64,000 nucleotides of DNA. It comes from Deltaproteobacteria bacterium (GTDB lineage Bacteria > Desulfobacterota > Binatia > UBA9968). Position numbers and translations under genes: made by a program. The notes beneath the pieces are model-generated. The model saw only the letters and a list, made by a program, of their open reading frames with translations, was not told the origin of the DNA and did no database searches. The stretch covers positions 1 through 64,000 of the forward strand of contig WHTF01000008.1 in the NCBI GenBank assembly GCA_009379725.1. The letters run 5' to 3'. Position 1 is the first letter of the stretch; every line of letters begins with the position of its first letter. Below are positions 37,201-46,246 of this stretch, piece after piece.

Positions 37201-37794
37201 ATGTTTACCGGGCTTGTCGAAGCTGTGGGTCAAGTTGAGGATTTGACGCTGGGTAAACAATCGGCGGTTTTGACCGTGCAAACCGGCTTCTCTGATCCGA
37301 GCTTGCCGCTCGGCGCCAGTATCGCGGTGAACGGGGCGTGCCTGACGGTGGTTAAAAAAACCAAGAGGTCTTTCACGGTGGATGTTTCGCCGGAGACGTT
37401 ACAGCGCACCAGTTTGCAAAATCTCCGAACCGGTACATTGGTGAATCTCGAACGTTCGATGCGTCTGAAAGATCGTTTGGGCGGGCATATCGTCACAGGC
37501 CATATAGACGGAGTCGGGATTGTGCATTCGATCGACAAACAGGGTGACTTCACCTTCTTTTCGGTTCAGCTTAAACCACAGCTGGCCTCGTTGCTTGTTG
37601 CCAAAGGTTCCGTCGCTGTCGATGGAATCAGCCTGACGGTTAACGCATGCAATCGGCGAGACTTTTCCGTCGCTGTTATTCCATTTACTCTGCAACACAC
37701 TAATTTGCGCGCTCGCAGGGTTGGTGATAAGGTTAATTTGGAAACCGATTTGATCGGTAAATACGTATATAAATTCATGAAGCAACCGGATTAA
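37201..37794 (+). CDS. ribE: Riboflavin synthase alpha subunit
   Basis: A 197-residue riboflavin synthase made of two lumazine-binding repeats. Repeat one opens MFTGLVEAVGQVED; repeat two contains HIVTGHIDGVGIV and the conserved VDGISLTVNACN. The enzyme dismutates 6,7-dimethyl-8-ribityllumazine. AAAGAGG is just upstream of ATG 37201. It lies between ribD and ribBA. Confidence 0.95.
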   Translation: MFTGLVEAVGQVEDLTLGKQSAVLTVQTGFSDPSLPLGASIAVNGACLTVVKKTKRSFTVDVSPETLQRTSLQNLRTGTLVNLERSMRLKDRLGGHIVTGHIDGVGIVHSIDKQGDFTFFSVQLKPQLASLLVAKGSVAVDGISLTVNACNRRDFSVAVIPFTLQHTNLRARRVGDKVNLETDLIGKYVYKFMKQPD

Positions 37795-37841
37795 CACCCG
37801 CTCCAAATGAATACTCCAGTGGTCGCGATCTAGTCAGTGAC

Positions 37842-39068
37842 ATGCCAATCTCCAGTATTGAGGAAGGTCTCGTAGAGCTAAGCCAGGGACGGATGGTCAT
37901 TCTCGTCAACGAGGAGGCGCCCGAAAGCGATGGCTTTTTTTGCGTTCCCGCCGAAAAAGTTACCGCGGGAGTTATCAATCAGATTCTGCACCACGGTCGA
38001 GGGGTCATTTATCTCGCGCTGAGCGAAGAGCGGATTCGCCAACTTGGCATCCTTCTGATCCCGCATGAGAGCAGCACGTTCTCTGGGCACCTCTTCGGAG
38101 CTGCTTTTTCAGCACGCTTAGAAGGTGTTCCGGCGGTATCTGCTGCGGGGCGCGCATATACCATTCAAGTCGCCGTAGCAGATCAGGCAAAACACGCAGA
38201 CTTAATCGTACCGGGGCATATCCAACCCATTCAGGCGCGCTCGGGCGGAGTGTTGGCACGCTCGGGACGAGCAGAAGCCTCCATCGATTTAGCACGCCTG
38301 TGCGGATTTACACCGGCCGGAGTCATTTGTCATATACTCAACGACGACGGTACCGTGGCTCTGTTGCCTGATCTGGAACGTCTCGCGAAGCGACTGGGAA
38401 TAAAGGTTATCGCCGTCACCCGGCTTATCGCTTATCGTTTGCGCAATGAAAGCCTCGTCAAACGAGTCGCTGAAGAAATTTTTCCGACGATACACGGCGG
38501 CATGTACAAGGCGATCGTTTATCGCAATGAAGTCGACGCCTCAGAGCACATGGCTTTGGTGAAGGGGGATATCAGTAACCCGGACAGCGTCTTGGTGCGT
38601 TTGCATTCGGAGTGTCTGACCGGTGATGTTTTCGGTTCCGAGCGCTGTGATTGCGGTGATCAGATCCGCCAATCGCTTAAACTCATCGATCATGCAGGCA
38701 AAGGCGTGCTGGTTTATATGCATCAAGAGGGACGCGGTATTGGACTGACGAACAAAATCAAAGCTTATGCTCTGCAGGATCGCGGTTTCGACACGGTCGA
38801 AGCCAACTTGGAACTCGGTTTCAAAGAAGATCTTAGGGATTATGGGATCGCCGCTCAGATGCTGCGGGATCTCGGCGTCAAGAGTATTTGTCTGTTGACC
38901 AATAACCCGCGCAAGATTTCCGGTATCGAAGAGTATGGAGTGAGCGTCGTCGAGCGAGTGCCCCTTGAGGTGTCGCCCCGCGACACCAATATTCATTATT
39001 TGCGCACGAAGCAGAAAAAGCTCGGCCATTTGCTTACCAATTTGGAAGCCCATCCGGCGAAATCCTAA
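37842..39068 (+). CDS. ribBA: RibBA: intact GTP cyclohydrolase II with degraded DHBP-synthase domain
   Basis: A 408-residue fusion. The C-terminal half (about 205-400) keeps the GTP cyclohydrolase II motifs: HSECLTGDVFGSERCDCGDQ with its zinc cysteines, QEGRGIGL and TNNPRK. The N-terminal half is recognisably RibB (GRMVILVNEE, AEKVT, LNDDGT) but departs from the invariant residues. Compared with E. coli RibB, the RENEGD motif is PESDGF (Arg37 to Pro27, Asp42 to Phe32), Asp113 is Gly103 and the metal ligand His153 is Arg143. DHBP synthase activity is therefore doubtful. The frame is intact, so it is not a pseudogene. Confidence 0.88.
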   Translation: MPISSIEEGLVELSQGRMVILVNEEAPESDGFFCVPAEKVTAGVINQILHHGRGVIYLALSEERIRQLGILLIPHESSTFSGHLFGAAFSARLEGVPAVSAAGRAYTIQVAVADQAKHADLIVPGHIQPIQARSGGVLARSGRAEASIDLARLCGFTPAGVICHILNDDGTVALLPDLERLAKRLGIKVIAVTRLIAYRLRNESLVKRVAEEIFPTIHGGMYKAIVYRNEVDASEHMALVKGDISNPDSVLVRLHSECLTGDVFGSERCDCGDQIRQSLKLIDHAGKGVLVYMHQEGRGIGLTNKIKAYALQDRGFDTVEANLELGFKEDLRDYGIAAQMLRDLGVKSICLLTNNPRKISGIEEYGVSVVERVPLEVSPRDTNIHYLRTKQKKLGHLLTNLEAHPAKS

Positions 39069-39090
39069 ACTGAGTCCGTTCGTACGATTC

Positions 39091-39561
39091 ATGGTAAACA
39101 TAATAGAAGGCAAACTTGACGCGCGCGGAGTCCGAATCGGCATTGTTGTCAGTCGATTTAATCATTTCATTACCGGCAAGTTGCTCGACGGAGCATTGGA
39201 TGGCTTGCACAGTCATGGCGCCGCTGATGATGACGTGACCGTGGTGCATGTGCCGGGCGCCTTCGAGATTCCCCTCGTGGCCGAACGAATGGCCTCCAGT
39301 GGAAAATATGATGCATTGGTGTGTTTGGGAGCCGTCATCCGCGGCGATACCCCTCATTTCGAGTACGTCTCAGATGCGGTGACGCGTGGAGTCGGTAAGG
39401 TTGTTTGGAAATATCAGATGCCGATAAGTTTCGGAATCTTAACGACCGACAACGTGCAACAAGCGATGGACCGGTCGGGTTCGAAAGATGCTAACAAAGG
39501 ATATGAAGCCGCATTGACAGCCATCGAGATGGTAAGTGTGCTGAGCCAACTCGCTCAGTGA
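39091..39561 (+). CDS. ribH: 6,7-Dimethyl-8-ribityllumazine synthase
   Basis: A 156-residue enzyme that condenses the pyrimidine from RibD with 3,4-DHBP. The motifs are GIVVSRFN, VHVPGAFEIP, GAVIRGDTPHFEYVS (catalytic His) and SFGILTTDNVQQAMDRSG. ATG 39091 was chosen because the residues before it (from an upstream in-frame start) are not conserved. It starts 22 bases after ribBA. Confidence 0.95.
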   Translation: MVNIIEGKLDARGVRIGIVVSRFNHFITGKLLDGALDGLHSHGAADDDVTVVHVPGAFEIPLVAERMASSGKYDALVCLGAVIRGDTPHFEYVSDAVTRGVGKVVWKYQMPISFGILTTDNVQQAMDRSGSKDANKGYEAALTAIEMVSVLSQLAQ

Positions 39562-39643
39562 TAATAGGATCAACTGTCTTAGCCGGGGGCTGCGCCGATC
39601 TTCGCCGTAATACCTATAGTGCTTGTCCCGATTTTTGTTAACC

Positions 39644-40060
39644 ATGGGAACTAGACGCAAGGGCAGGGAGTTGGCCCTTCAAGCCCTCTATCAAATCGAA
39701 ATAACCGGTGATGCTTCGGTAGCGGCGGTGGATCTCTTTCTCAGCCACTTCGAAGGTAGCGCGCAAGCCAAGGAGTTTGCGCGCCGTCTAGTTTCCGGTG
39801 TTGTCAGCCAGCGGCCGGCAATCGACCGCTTGATCGAACAGTGCACGGATAACTGGAAGCTCATGCGGATGGCCAAAGTGGACCTCCTGATCCTTTGTAT
39901 CGCGGCTTACGAGTTGGTTTTCTGCCCGGATATTCCGCTCAATGTTAGCTTGGATGAAGCCATCGAGATCGGCAAACGTTTCGGCACCGGTGATTCGGCG
40001 TCTTTCATCAACGGAGTGTTGGATCAATTGGCCCACTCAGACAGCGCAAGAAATCAGTGA
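39644..40060 (+). CDS. nusB: Transcription antitermination factor NusB
   Basis: A 138-residue all-alpha protein. The opening TRRKGRELALQALYQIEI and the end LDEAIEIGKRFGTGDSASFINGVLDQL are diagnostic. It forms the rRNA antitermination complex with NusE. ATG 39644 is preferred to an in-frame TTG at 39623; neither has a clear ribosome-binding site. It is the usual last partner of the rib genes. Confidence 0.93.
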   Translation: MGTRRKGRELALQALYQIEITGDASVAAVDLFLSHFEGSAQAKEFARRLVSGVVSQRPAIDRLIEQCTDNWKLMRMAKVDLLILCIAAYELVFCPDIPLNVSLDEAIEIGKRFGTGDSASFINGVLDQLAHSDSARNQ

Positions 40061-40066
40061 TAAGAC

Positions 40067-42661
40067 ATGGACGCGCGGTATCAACCCATCCAAATAGAAG
40101 AAAAGTGGCAGAGGATCTGGGAGAACAATAAATCTTTTCAGGTTGTCGAAGACCCCCGTAAACCCAAGTACTACGTGCTGGAGATGTTTCCATATCCTTC
40201 GGGTCGCATTCACATGGGTCACGTGCGCAATTATTCCATCGGCGATGTCGTCGCGCGGTACAAGCGCATGCGTGGATACAACGTCCTTCACCCAATGGGC
40301 TGGGATGCATTCGGTCTGCCCGCGGAGAATGCGGCCATCGAACGGCGAATCCATCCGGAAAAATGGACCCAGGAAAATATTCTGTATATGAAAACGCAGC
40401 TCAAGCGCATGGGGCTTTCCTATGATTGGGCACGCGAGGTTGCGACCTGTCAGCCGGAATACTATCGCTGGAACCAATGGATTTTTTTGCAGTTTTACAA
40501 ACGCGGATTGGCCTATAAAAAAAGTTCATCGGTTAATTGGTGCCCCTCCTGTGAAACAGTGCTCGCCAACGAGCAGGTTATCGAAGGCCTGTGTTGGCGC
40601 TGCGAGTCGGCGGTGGTTCAAAAGGAATTGGATCAATGGTTCTTTCGCATCACCCGTTACGCGGAGGAACTGCTGCGAGACCTCGAGCAGCTTACGGGTT
40701 GGCCCGAGAAAGTGCTCACGATGCAGCGTAACTGGATTGGCAAATCCATCGGCGCGGAAATTCTTTTCCCTCTCATCAACCGCCAAGAATCGCTACGAGT
40801 TTTCACAACTCGTCCTGATACTGTATTCGGCGCAACGTTTCTTTCTCTGGCAGTCGAGCACTCAATGGCTTTGGAGCTTTCTCGGGGCACGTCTCAGGAA
40901 AGCGCGGTGGGCCAATTTATAGACAGATTTAGACAGCAAAACTCAGCCGGCCGCGGCGCCGAGGAGGGCGAAAAGGAAGGCATCTTCACGGGGGCTTATT
41001 GCCAAAACCCTTTCAGCCAAGTCCCTATTCCGATTTATATCGCTAACTTTGTGCTTATGGAATACGGCACCGGCGCGGTGATGGCGGTGCCGGCGCATGA
41101 TCAAAGGGATTTCGAGTTCGCGCGCAAGTATGGCTTGCCCATTCAAGTGGTCATTCAACCCGAAGATCGCATACTCAAGACTGAGGAGTTGAGCGAAGCG
41201 TACGTCGGTGAAGGCACCATGGTGAATAGCGGCGCGTTTAACGGGCTCCGTAATATCGAGGGAAAAGACAGGATTGCCGAACACCTGGAAAGGGAAGGGT
41301 GGGGCCAAAAATCCGTTCGCTATCGCTTGCGTGATTGGGGAGTCTCGAGGCAGCGGTATTGGGGAACGCCGATTCCGATCGTTTATTGCAACCGTTGCGG
41401 TGTCGTCGCCGTGCTCGAAGAACAACTACCCGTTCGCCTTCCGACAGATGTGCCGTTTACCGGTAGAGGCGGCTCTCCGTTGCGTGAAAGTAAACTCTTC
41501 ACTCAGGTCCAGTGTCCTCAATGCGGCGACGATGCCCGTCGAGAAACCGATACCATGGACACTTTCGTCGATTCGTCTTGGTACTTCTTACGTTTCGTTT
41601 CTCCGAGCTTGATGACGGCGCCGTTCGACGTACAGCAGGCAAAGTACTGGATGGCGGTTGATCAATATATCGGCGGCGTCGAGCATGCCGTGCTCCACTT
41701 GTTGTATGCTCGGTTTTTCACCAAGGCGCTGAGGGACATCGGTCTGGCGCGAGTCGATGAGCCTTTTACCAACCTTCTTACTCAAGGCATGGTTTGTAAG
41801 GAGACGTACCGCTGCGTTGAACACAATTGGTTGCTGCCGAGTGAACTGGCCGGCTCAGAAAAAGAGGGATGGCAATGCCCCCAGTGCGCGCGTCCGGTTG
41901 AAAAGGGGCGCGTCGAAAAGATGTCCAAGTCAAAGAAAAACATCATCGATCCGGAAGAGCTGATAAATGCTTATGGGGCGGATACGGCGCGGCTGTTTAC
42001 GCTGTTCGCCGCTCCTCCGGAAAAGGACCTTGAATGGAGCGATCAGGGGGTTGAGGGAGCCTATCGCTTTCTGACCCGATTGTGGCGGTTTATCTCGCAG
42101 CATCGGGCAACCCTCGTGGGCGCGATAGCCGATCTTAAACAGCTAAATGGCGTGCGCGAGGCTCGCAATCTTCAGCGAATGATTCATCGGACGATCAAGA
42201 AAGTCACCGATGATATTGATGGCAGATTTCACTTTAATACCGCCATTGCCGCGATCATGGAACTTTTTAATGCCCTGAGTGCGGCCGCTCAAGGCCCAAC
42301 CAGACTTCAAGATAGACCCCTTATCAAGGCGGGTACGGAAGCAATGATTACTCTTCTCTATCCTTTCGTGCCTCATTTAATGAGCGAGCTATGGGAAAGC
42401 CTGGAAAAGACTCAACGCCTCGAGCAAATTCCGTGGCCGGAGTACTGGCCGGAGGCTCTCGAAGAAGAGGAACTTCTCATTGTCGTTCAGGTCAACGGCA
42501 AAGTGCGTGGAAAAATGACCGTTTCCGCCGACGTCCAACAAAGCCAAATTGAAGTGAACGCCTTGGCCGATGCGAGGGTGAGTGCTTTTATTGACGGCAA
42601 AAAGGTCCAACGGATTATTTATGTGCCGCGCCGTCTCGTGAACATTGTTTTGGAGGGTTAA
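40067..42661 (+). CDS. leuS: Leucyl-tRNA synthetase
   Basis: An 864-residue class I synthetase. The HIGH motif appears as [13 protein letters not shown] near residue 45, the editing domain has [12 protein letters not shown] and the KMSKS motif is KMSKSKKN. Other motifs such as [14 protein letters not shown] are intact. The C-terminal domain ends in [11 protein letters not shown]. It starts seven bases after nusB and is three bases from lptE. Confidence 0.97.
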   Translation: MDARYQPIQIEEKWQRIWENNKSFQVVEDPRKPKYYVLEMFPYPSGRIHMGHVRNYSIGDVVARYKRMRGYNVLHPMGWDAFGLPAENAAIERRIHPEKWTQENILYMKTQLKRMGLSYDWAREVATCQPEYYRWNQWIFLQFYKRGLAYKKSSSVNWCPSCETVLANEQVIEGLCWRCESAVVQKELDQWFFRITRYAEELLRDLEQLTGWPEKVLTMQRNWIGKSIGAEILFPLINRQESLRVFTTRPDTVFGATFLSLAVEHSMALELSRGTSQESAVGQFIDRFRQQNSAGRGAEEGEKEGIFTGAYCQNPFSQVPIPIYIANFVLMEYGTGAVMAVPAHDQRDFEFARKYGLPIQVVIQPEDRILKTEELSEAYVGEGTMVNSGAFNGLRNIEGKDRIAEHLEREGWGQKSVRYRLRDWGVSRQRYWGTPIPIVYCNRCGVVAVLEEQLPVRLPTDVPFTGRGGSPLRESKLFTQVQCPQCGDDARRETDTMDTFVDSSWYFLRFVSPSLMTAPFDVQQAKYWMAVDQYIGGVEHAVLHLLYARFFTKALRDIGLARVDEPFTNLLTQGMVCKETYRCVEHNWLLPSELAGSEKEGWQCPQCARPVEKGRVEKMSKSKKNIIDPEELINAYGADTARLFTLFAAPPEKDLEWSDQGVEGAYRFLTRLWRFISQHRATLVGAIADLKQLNGVREARNLQRMIHRTIKKVTDDIDGRFHFNTAIAAIMELFNALSAAAQGPTRLQDRPLIKAGTEAMITLLYPFVPHLMSELWESLEKTQRLEQIPWPEYWPEALEEEELLIVVQVNGKVRGKMTVSADVQQSQIEVNALADARVSAFIDGKKVQRIIYVPRRLVNIVLEG

Positions 42662-42663
42662 CG

Positions 42664-43278
42664 TTGAGAAAAAAATTTCCAGAAATGCTCCGGCGTGTAA
42701 GGGTCATCGGTTGTCTTTTGACGCTTCTCTTGGTGGCTGGTTGCGGTTATTCTTTCGCTTCGCGCAGCGACGCTTTTCCCAAGGATATTCGCACGGTTTA
42801 CGTCGAGCCGTTTATCAATCAAACCCGCGATGTCAGTATCGACAAAGAGTTAACCGCAGCGCTTCGCAGCGAGTTCTACCGAAGGGGACAGCTCCGGATC
42901 GTCGACCGTGCCGATCAGGCGGATGGCATCATCGCCGGAGTGGTCCGTTCACTCGACAGTCATGTCGCATCGGTCAATCGCAATGATGAAGTGCTTCAAT
43001 ACGAAACGGCGATGATCGTAGACGCGACCCTGCGCCGGCGCGAGCCCAATGAGATTATCTGGCGTACCCAGGGAACGCGTCTAACAGATATTCACGGCGG
43101 TTCGCGGGCTGCAGTGGTGACAACATCATCGGAGTTTAAAAGCGGTACATTGAACGCCGACGACATTCGCCGTATGACGGATATTCAATTAACTGAAACA
43201 GAAAATCGCGCGGTGCGGGACCAGCTAGTGGAACGTTTTGCCCGAGAGCTGCACCAAAGAATGATTGAAATGTTCTAG
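42664..43278 (+). CDS. lptE: LPS-assembly lipoprotein LptE
   Basis: A 204-residue lipoprotein. The signal ends in the lipobox LLVAGC (cysteine near residue 27). The body has the family's GYSFASRSDAFPKDIRTVYV and FINQTR pattern with a later EYYRRG-type segment. LptE plugs the LptD beta-barrel that inserts LPS in the outer membrane. TTG 42664 follows the leuS stop by two bases. In related gene orders holA follows, but here the convergent rpsT does. Confidence 0.83.
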   Translation: MRKKFPEMLRRVRVIGCLLTLLLVAGCGYSFASRSDAFPKDIRTVYVEPFINQTRDVSIDKELTAALRSEFYRRGQLRIVDRADQADGIIAGVVRSLDSHVASVNRNDEVLQYETAMIVDATLRRREPNEIIWRTQGTRLTDIHGGSRAAVVTTSSEFKSGTLNADDIRRMTDIQLTETENRAVRDQLVERFARELHQRMIEMF

Positions 43279-43333
43279 ATGCGCCGACGAAGAAGACTTT
43301 CCGGGCACGTCAATTTAGGGGGAAATTCGCGAA

Positions 43334-43612
43334 TTACTCTGCTGAGGATGCGCTTTTGCGACTGGCCGACCGTGCCAGGCGAGAAAGCCAGCGCGATGCC
43401 GTATTACGCTTGAGAATCCCTTTGCTCACAGCCTTGCTCAGCGCCTTGTCGACAGCCTTGATCTCCAAAGTGGCAGGCTCGCTACTTTGATCGGAAACCG
43501 CTTGGCGCGCCTTCTTGATCAATGTTCTGATCTTGGACCTCGTCTCCTGGTTTCTTTCCTTTCGTTTCAAACTTTGCCGGTGTCGTTTTATGACGGATGG
43601 GTGAACTGCCAA
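43334..43612 (-). CDS. rpsT: 30S ribosomal protein S20 (bS20)
   Basis: A 92-residue basic helical protein. The opening AVHPSVIKRHRQSLKRKERN matches the S20 family. I chose TTG 43612 because GGAGG lies six bases upstream; longer in-frame starts would add residues not seen in S20. The gene lies on the strand opposite to its neighbours, convergent with lptE and divergent from murJ, whose start is 57 bases away. Confidence 0.93.
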   Translation of the reverse strand: MAVHPSVIKRHRQSLKRKERNQETRSKIRTLIKKARQAVSDQSSEPATLEIKAVDKALSKAVSKGILKRNTASRWLSRLARSASRKSASSAE

Positions 43613-43668
43613 AGGTATCCTCCAGAAATGTTTCGAAAGACATACCATTTTCATCTTGCGGAGTCAAC

Positions 43669-45339
43669 GTGAACGAAGAAGCCGGGAGGTTAACACGCGC
43701 GGCGGGAGTTGTCGGCTTTTTTACATTGCTAAGCCGAATGACCGGTCTTCTTCGAGATGTCGTTATCGGTTTTCTATTCGGTGCTCACGGCGCCGCCGAT
43801 GCGTATTTCGTCGCCTTTAGAATCCCCAATCTCCTGCGCCGCCTGACGGCGGAAGGCGCTTTAACCGTTGCTTTTATCCCGGTGTTTACCAGTTATCTGG
43901 CTAAAGAGGGAAAAGCCGAGGCCGTCAAGCTTACCCAGATCGTCTTTTCCTTCGTAGCTATTATTCTCGGTATCGTCGCCGTTTTGGGCGTTCTTTTTGC
44001 CGGGCCACTGACGCGGCTTTTCGCTCCCGGTTTTTTGCAAAACCCGGCAAAGTTTGAACTGGCCGTTTCCCTCACGCGCTGGATGTTTCCCTACATTTTT
44101 TTCGTTAGCCTCGTTGCGTTAGCGATGGGAATCCTCAATGCATTGCGCCACTTTATGGCGCCAGCCGTTTCACCCGTTCTTTTCAATCTGTGCAACGTAG
44201 CCTGCGCGATTGCTTTTTTCCCGCTGCTCGATGAGCCCATCCTTGGATTGGCTTTTGGCGTTCTCTTCGGTGGAGCGGCGCAACTTCTGTTTCAGGTGCC
44301 GTACCTGTTGAAAAACGGAATCATCCTGCGGTTTGATTTCAATTTTAGGCATCCAGGCTTAGGGCGTTTGTTATATTTAATGGGACCGGCGGCCTTCGGT
44401 GCCGCGGTGTACCAGATCAATGTGTTGGTCAGCACGATGTTGGCTTCGCTGCTGCCGAGCGGAAGCGTTTCCTATCTCTACTATGCCGATCGGTTTTTGG
44501 AATTTCCGGTGGGAATCTTTGCCATTGCATTGGCAACTGCGGCCTTGCCCAGCTTTTCAAGGCTCGTGACAACCGGGAATGTGACTGAACTTCGTGAAAC
44601 CTTGGCGTACTCCCTCAGGTTAGTTAACTTTATTTGCTTGCCCGCGACCACGGGCCTCATTGTATTGGCGGTACCCTTGTTTGCTATTTTTTTTCAGCGA
44701 GGTGCCTTCGATGCAAATGCGACGGTCAATTCGGCGCAAGCGCTGATTTTCTATTCACTCGGACTTTGGAGTATTTCGGGTACAAAACTCGTAGCTCCAG
44801 TGTTCTATGCGATGCAGGATACAAAGACTCCGGTGTTGGTGGGTATCATTTCGTTTGTCATCAACCTCGTGGTGAGTCTCGCTCTGATGGGTGAGATTAA
44901 AGTGGAGGCAGATTCCACTTCGATTGTGGCCCGTATGATCGCAACATCGACCGCGCATCTCGGTATCATTCCGCTGGCGCACGGCGGACTGGCTCTGGCG
45001 ACATCGGTCTCTTCAATGTGCAATTATTTCATCCTACTGGTTATTCTGCACCGGCGCCTCGGAGGAATTCCGTTAGGAGAAGTTGTCACATCTTTGCTGC
45101 GCAGCCTGGTTAATGCTTCGCTCATGGCTTTACCTCTTCTATGGGTTGTAAGCCGTGTCGACTGGACTGGCGATGGAATCAGCTTAACTTGGAAAGCGCT
45201 GGTTCTTGCCGGTCTCGTCATCTTCGGGACTTCTTTTTATCTCTTCTTGAGTTATGCCGTAAAAAGTCCGGAATGGCTGATAGTGCGGCAACTTCAAGGT
45301 GCGTTGCAAAAAAGGCTAAAAAATCGTCACACGCCTTAA
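43669..45339 (+). CDS. murJ: Lipid II flippase MurJ
   Basis: A 556-residue membrane protein of about 14 helices that flips lipid II for peptidoglycan synthesis. The opening SRMTGLLRDVVIGFLFGAHG and the AYFVAFRIPNLLRRLTAEGA motif, with its conserved arginines, are diagnostic. GTG 43669 follows GCGGAG by five bases and gives the usual N-terminus; an upstream in-frame ATG at 43597 overlaps rpsT. It stands alone, divergent from rpsT. Confidence 0.93.
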   Translation: MNEEAGRLTRAAGVVGFFTLLSRMTGLLRDVVIGFLFGAHGAADAYFVAFRIPNLLRRLTAEGALTVAFIPVFTSYLAKEGKAEAVKLTQIVFSFVAIILGIVAVLGVLFAGPLTRLFAPGFLQNPAKFELAVSLTRWMFPYIFFVSLVALAMGILNALRHFMAPAVSPVLFNLCNVACAIAFFPLLDEPILGLAFGVLFGGAAQLLFQVPYLLKNGIILRFDFNFRHPGLGRLLYLMGPAAFGAAVYQINVLVSTMLASLLPSGSVSYLYYADRFLEFPVGIFAIALATAALPSFSRLVTTGNVTELRETLAYSLRLVNFICLPATTGLIVLAVPLFAIFFQRGAFDANATVNSAQALIFYSLGLWSISGTKLVAPVFYAMQDTKTPVLVGIISFVINLVVSLALMGEIKVEADSTSIVARMIATSTAHLGIIPLAHGGLALATSVSSMCNYFILLVILHRRLGGIPLGEVVTSLLRSLVNASLMALPLLWVVSRVDWTGDGISLTWKALVLAGLVIFGTSFYLFLSYAVKSPEWLIVRQLQGALQKRLKNRHTP

Positions 45340-45910
45340 GCTACGGAAAAAGCTAGGAAAGTACTGTCATGAATTTGTGCATTCCGCTGTAACGCGCCAT
45401 TTTTCGCCCGTCGCGGGGCAGTTGCTCATCAGTTATCAACAAGTTATTAACAACAGCTGTGACAAGCCGGCAAAATCCGATTCGCGTTGATGTTTCGATC
45501 GCTTTTTCTCTGAACCTTTTGTTTCCACCGCGTTGCTGCTCCAAGTGGTTGCTCGTAACCTCGATTTTAAAATCTCGACGTGCTTGTCTTCGAAGCGGCT
45601 TTTCTGACCGATGAAGGACGCGCGGCTGTCTTGTCGGCCACAAAGTTTTTTCTGCCTCATTGGATCAACACGTTGACCAGGAGTTTGTGAAGCCGAGCTG
45701 GCCAAGTTTCCTAACATCCAAACGCGTGCCGGTATTTAACCAAAATATTTGCAAGGACGTGCCGGCTTTGTGACTTAATTTGTGATCGTTTGCCGGGATA
45801 CAACTTGCTCGATAGGGCAAAACCCTTGCATACAGCTCTTAGTTATGTAATAAAAATTGCTAAGCAAAAACAGTCCTAAACAGATGTGTGACGGGAAAGG
45901 AGGTGAACTA
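45340..45910. other. Gene-free region after murJ, with an imperfect tandem repeat
   Basis: No frame has family similarity on either strand. Bases 45432-45453 contain two tandem 11-mers, GTTATCAACAA and GTTATTAACAA. Each includes TTATCAACA- or TTATTAACA-like sequence, one or two bases from the DnaA box TTATCCACA. A near-palindrome TCAACACGTTGA lies at about 45665. The 3' end is AT-rich and probably holds the promoter of the lipoprotein gene at 45911. Confidence 0.35.
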
Positions 45911-46156
45911 ATGATGGGTAAGAAAATCGCTTTATTGTCGGGAATATCCCTTTTTACTTTGACTCTCGCGTTTGCAGGGTGCGGTAAGGAAGAACAACCA
46001 GCTCCTCCGCCTCCGCCTCCGCCAGCGGCAGAGCCGGCGCCAGCGCCAGCTCCGGCGGAACCAGCGCCAGCAGCTCCATCTCCAGGTGGTGATGCAGGGG
46101 CTCCGGCCGGTGGTGAAAAAGATTCTGAGAAGAAGGAGGAGAGTAAAACCAAGTAA
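45911..46156 (+). CDS. Small Pro/Ala-rich lipoprotein
   Basis: An 81-residue lipoprotein. A signal peptide ends in LAFAGC, followed by a low-complexity body of Pro, Ala and Glu (PAPPPPPPPAAEPAPAPAPA) and a charged Lys/Glu/Ser tail. The AAAGGAGGTGA at 45896-45906 is a near-perfect anti-Shine-Dalgarno match, five bases upstream of ATG 45911. A strong terminator follows at 46188. High expression as a monocistronic message is likely. No family is recognised; small lipoproteins with Pro/Ala spacers often tether or span the periplasm. Confidence 0.7.
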   Translation: MMGKKIALLSGISLFTLTLAFAGCGKEEQPAPPPPPPPAAEPAPAPAPAEPAPAAPSPGGDAGAPAGGEKDSEKKEESKTK

Positions 46157-46187
46157 GGTTTTAGCCCTCAGCAGGTTATTTGCAACG

Positions 46188-46222
46188 CAAAAAGGGGAAG
46201 GGTTTTATCCTTCCCCTTTTTT
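46188..46222 (+). terminator. Strong intrinsic terminator after the small lipoprotein gene
   Basis: AAAAGGGGAAGG (46190-46201) pairs with CCTTCCCCTTTT (46209-46220) around a GTTTTAT loop, followed by TTTG. A-rich and T-rich arms flank the GC core, so it may act in both directions. Confidence 0.85.
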
Positions 46223-46246
46223 GTAATGTGCCCCGTGGAGGGGCTT

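Noticed and set aside
45353-45717. Two overlapping minus-strand frames after murJ
   Set aside because: No ribosome-binding site or family similarity and biased composition; treated as non-coding.
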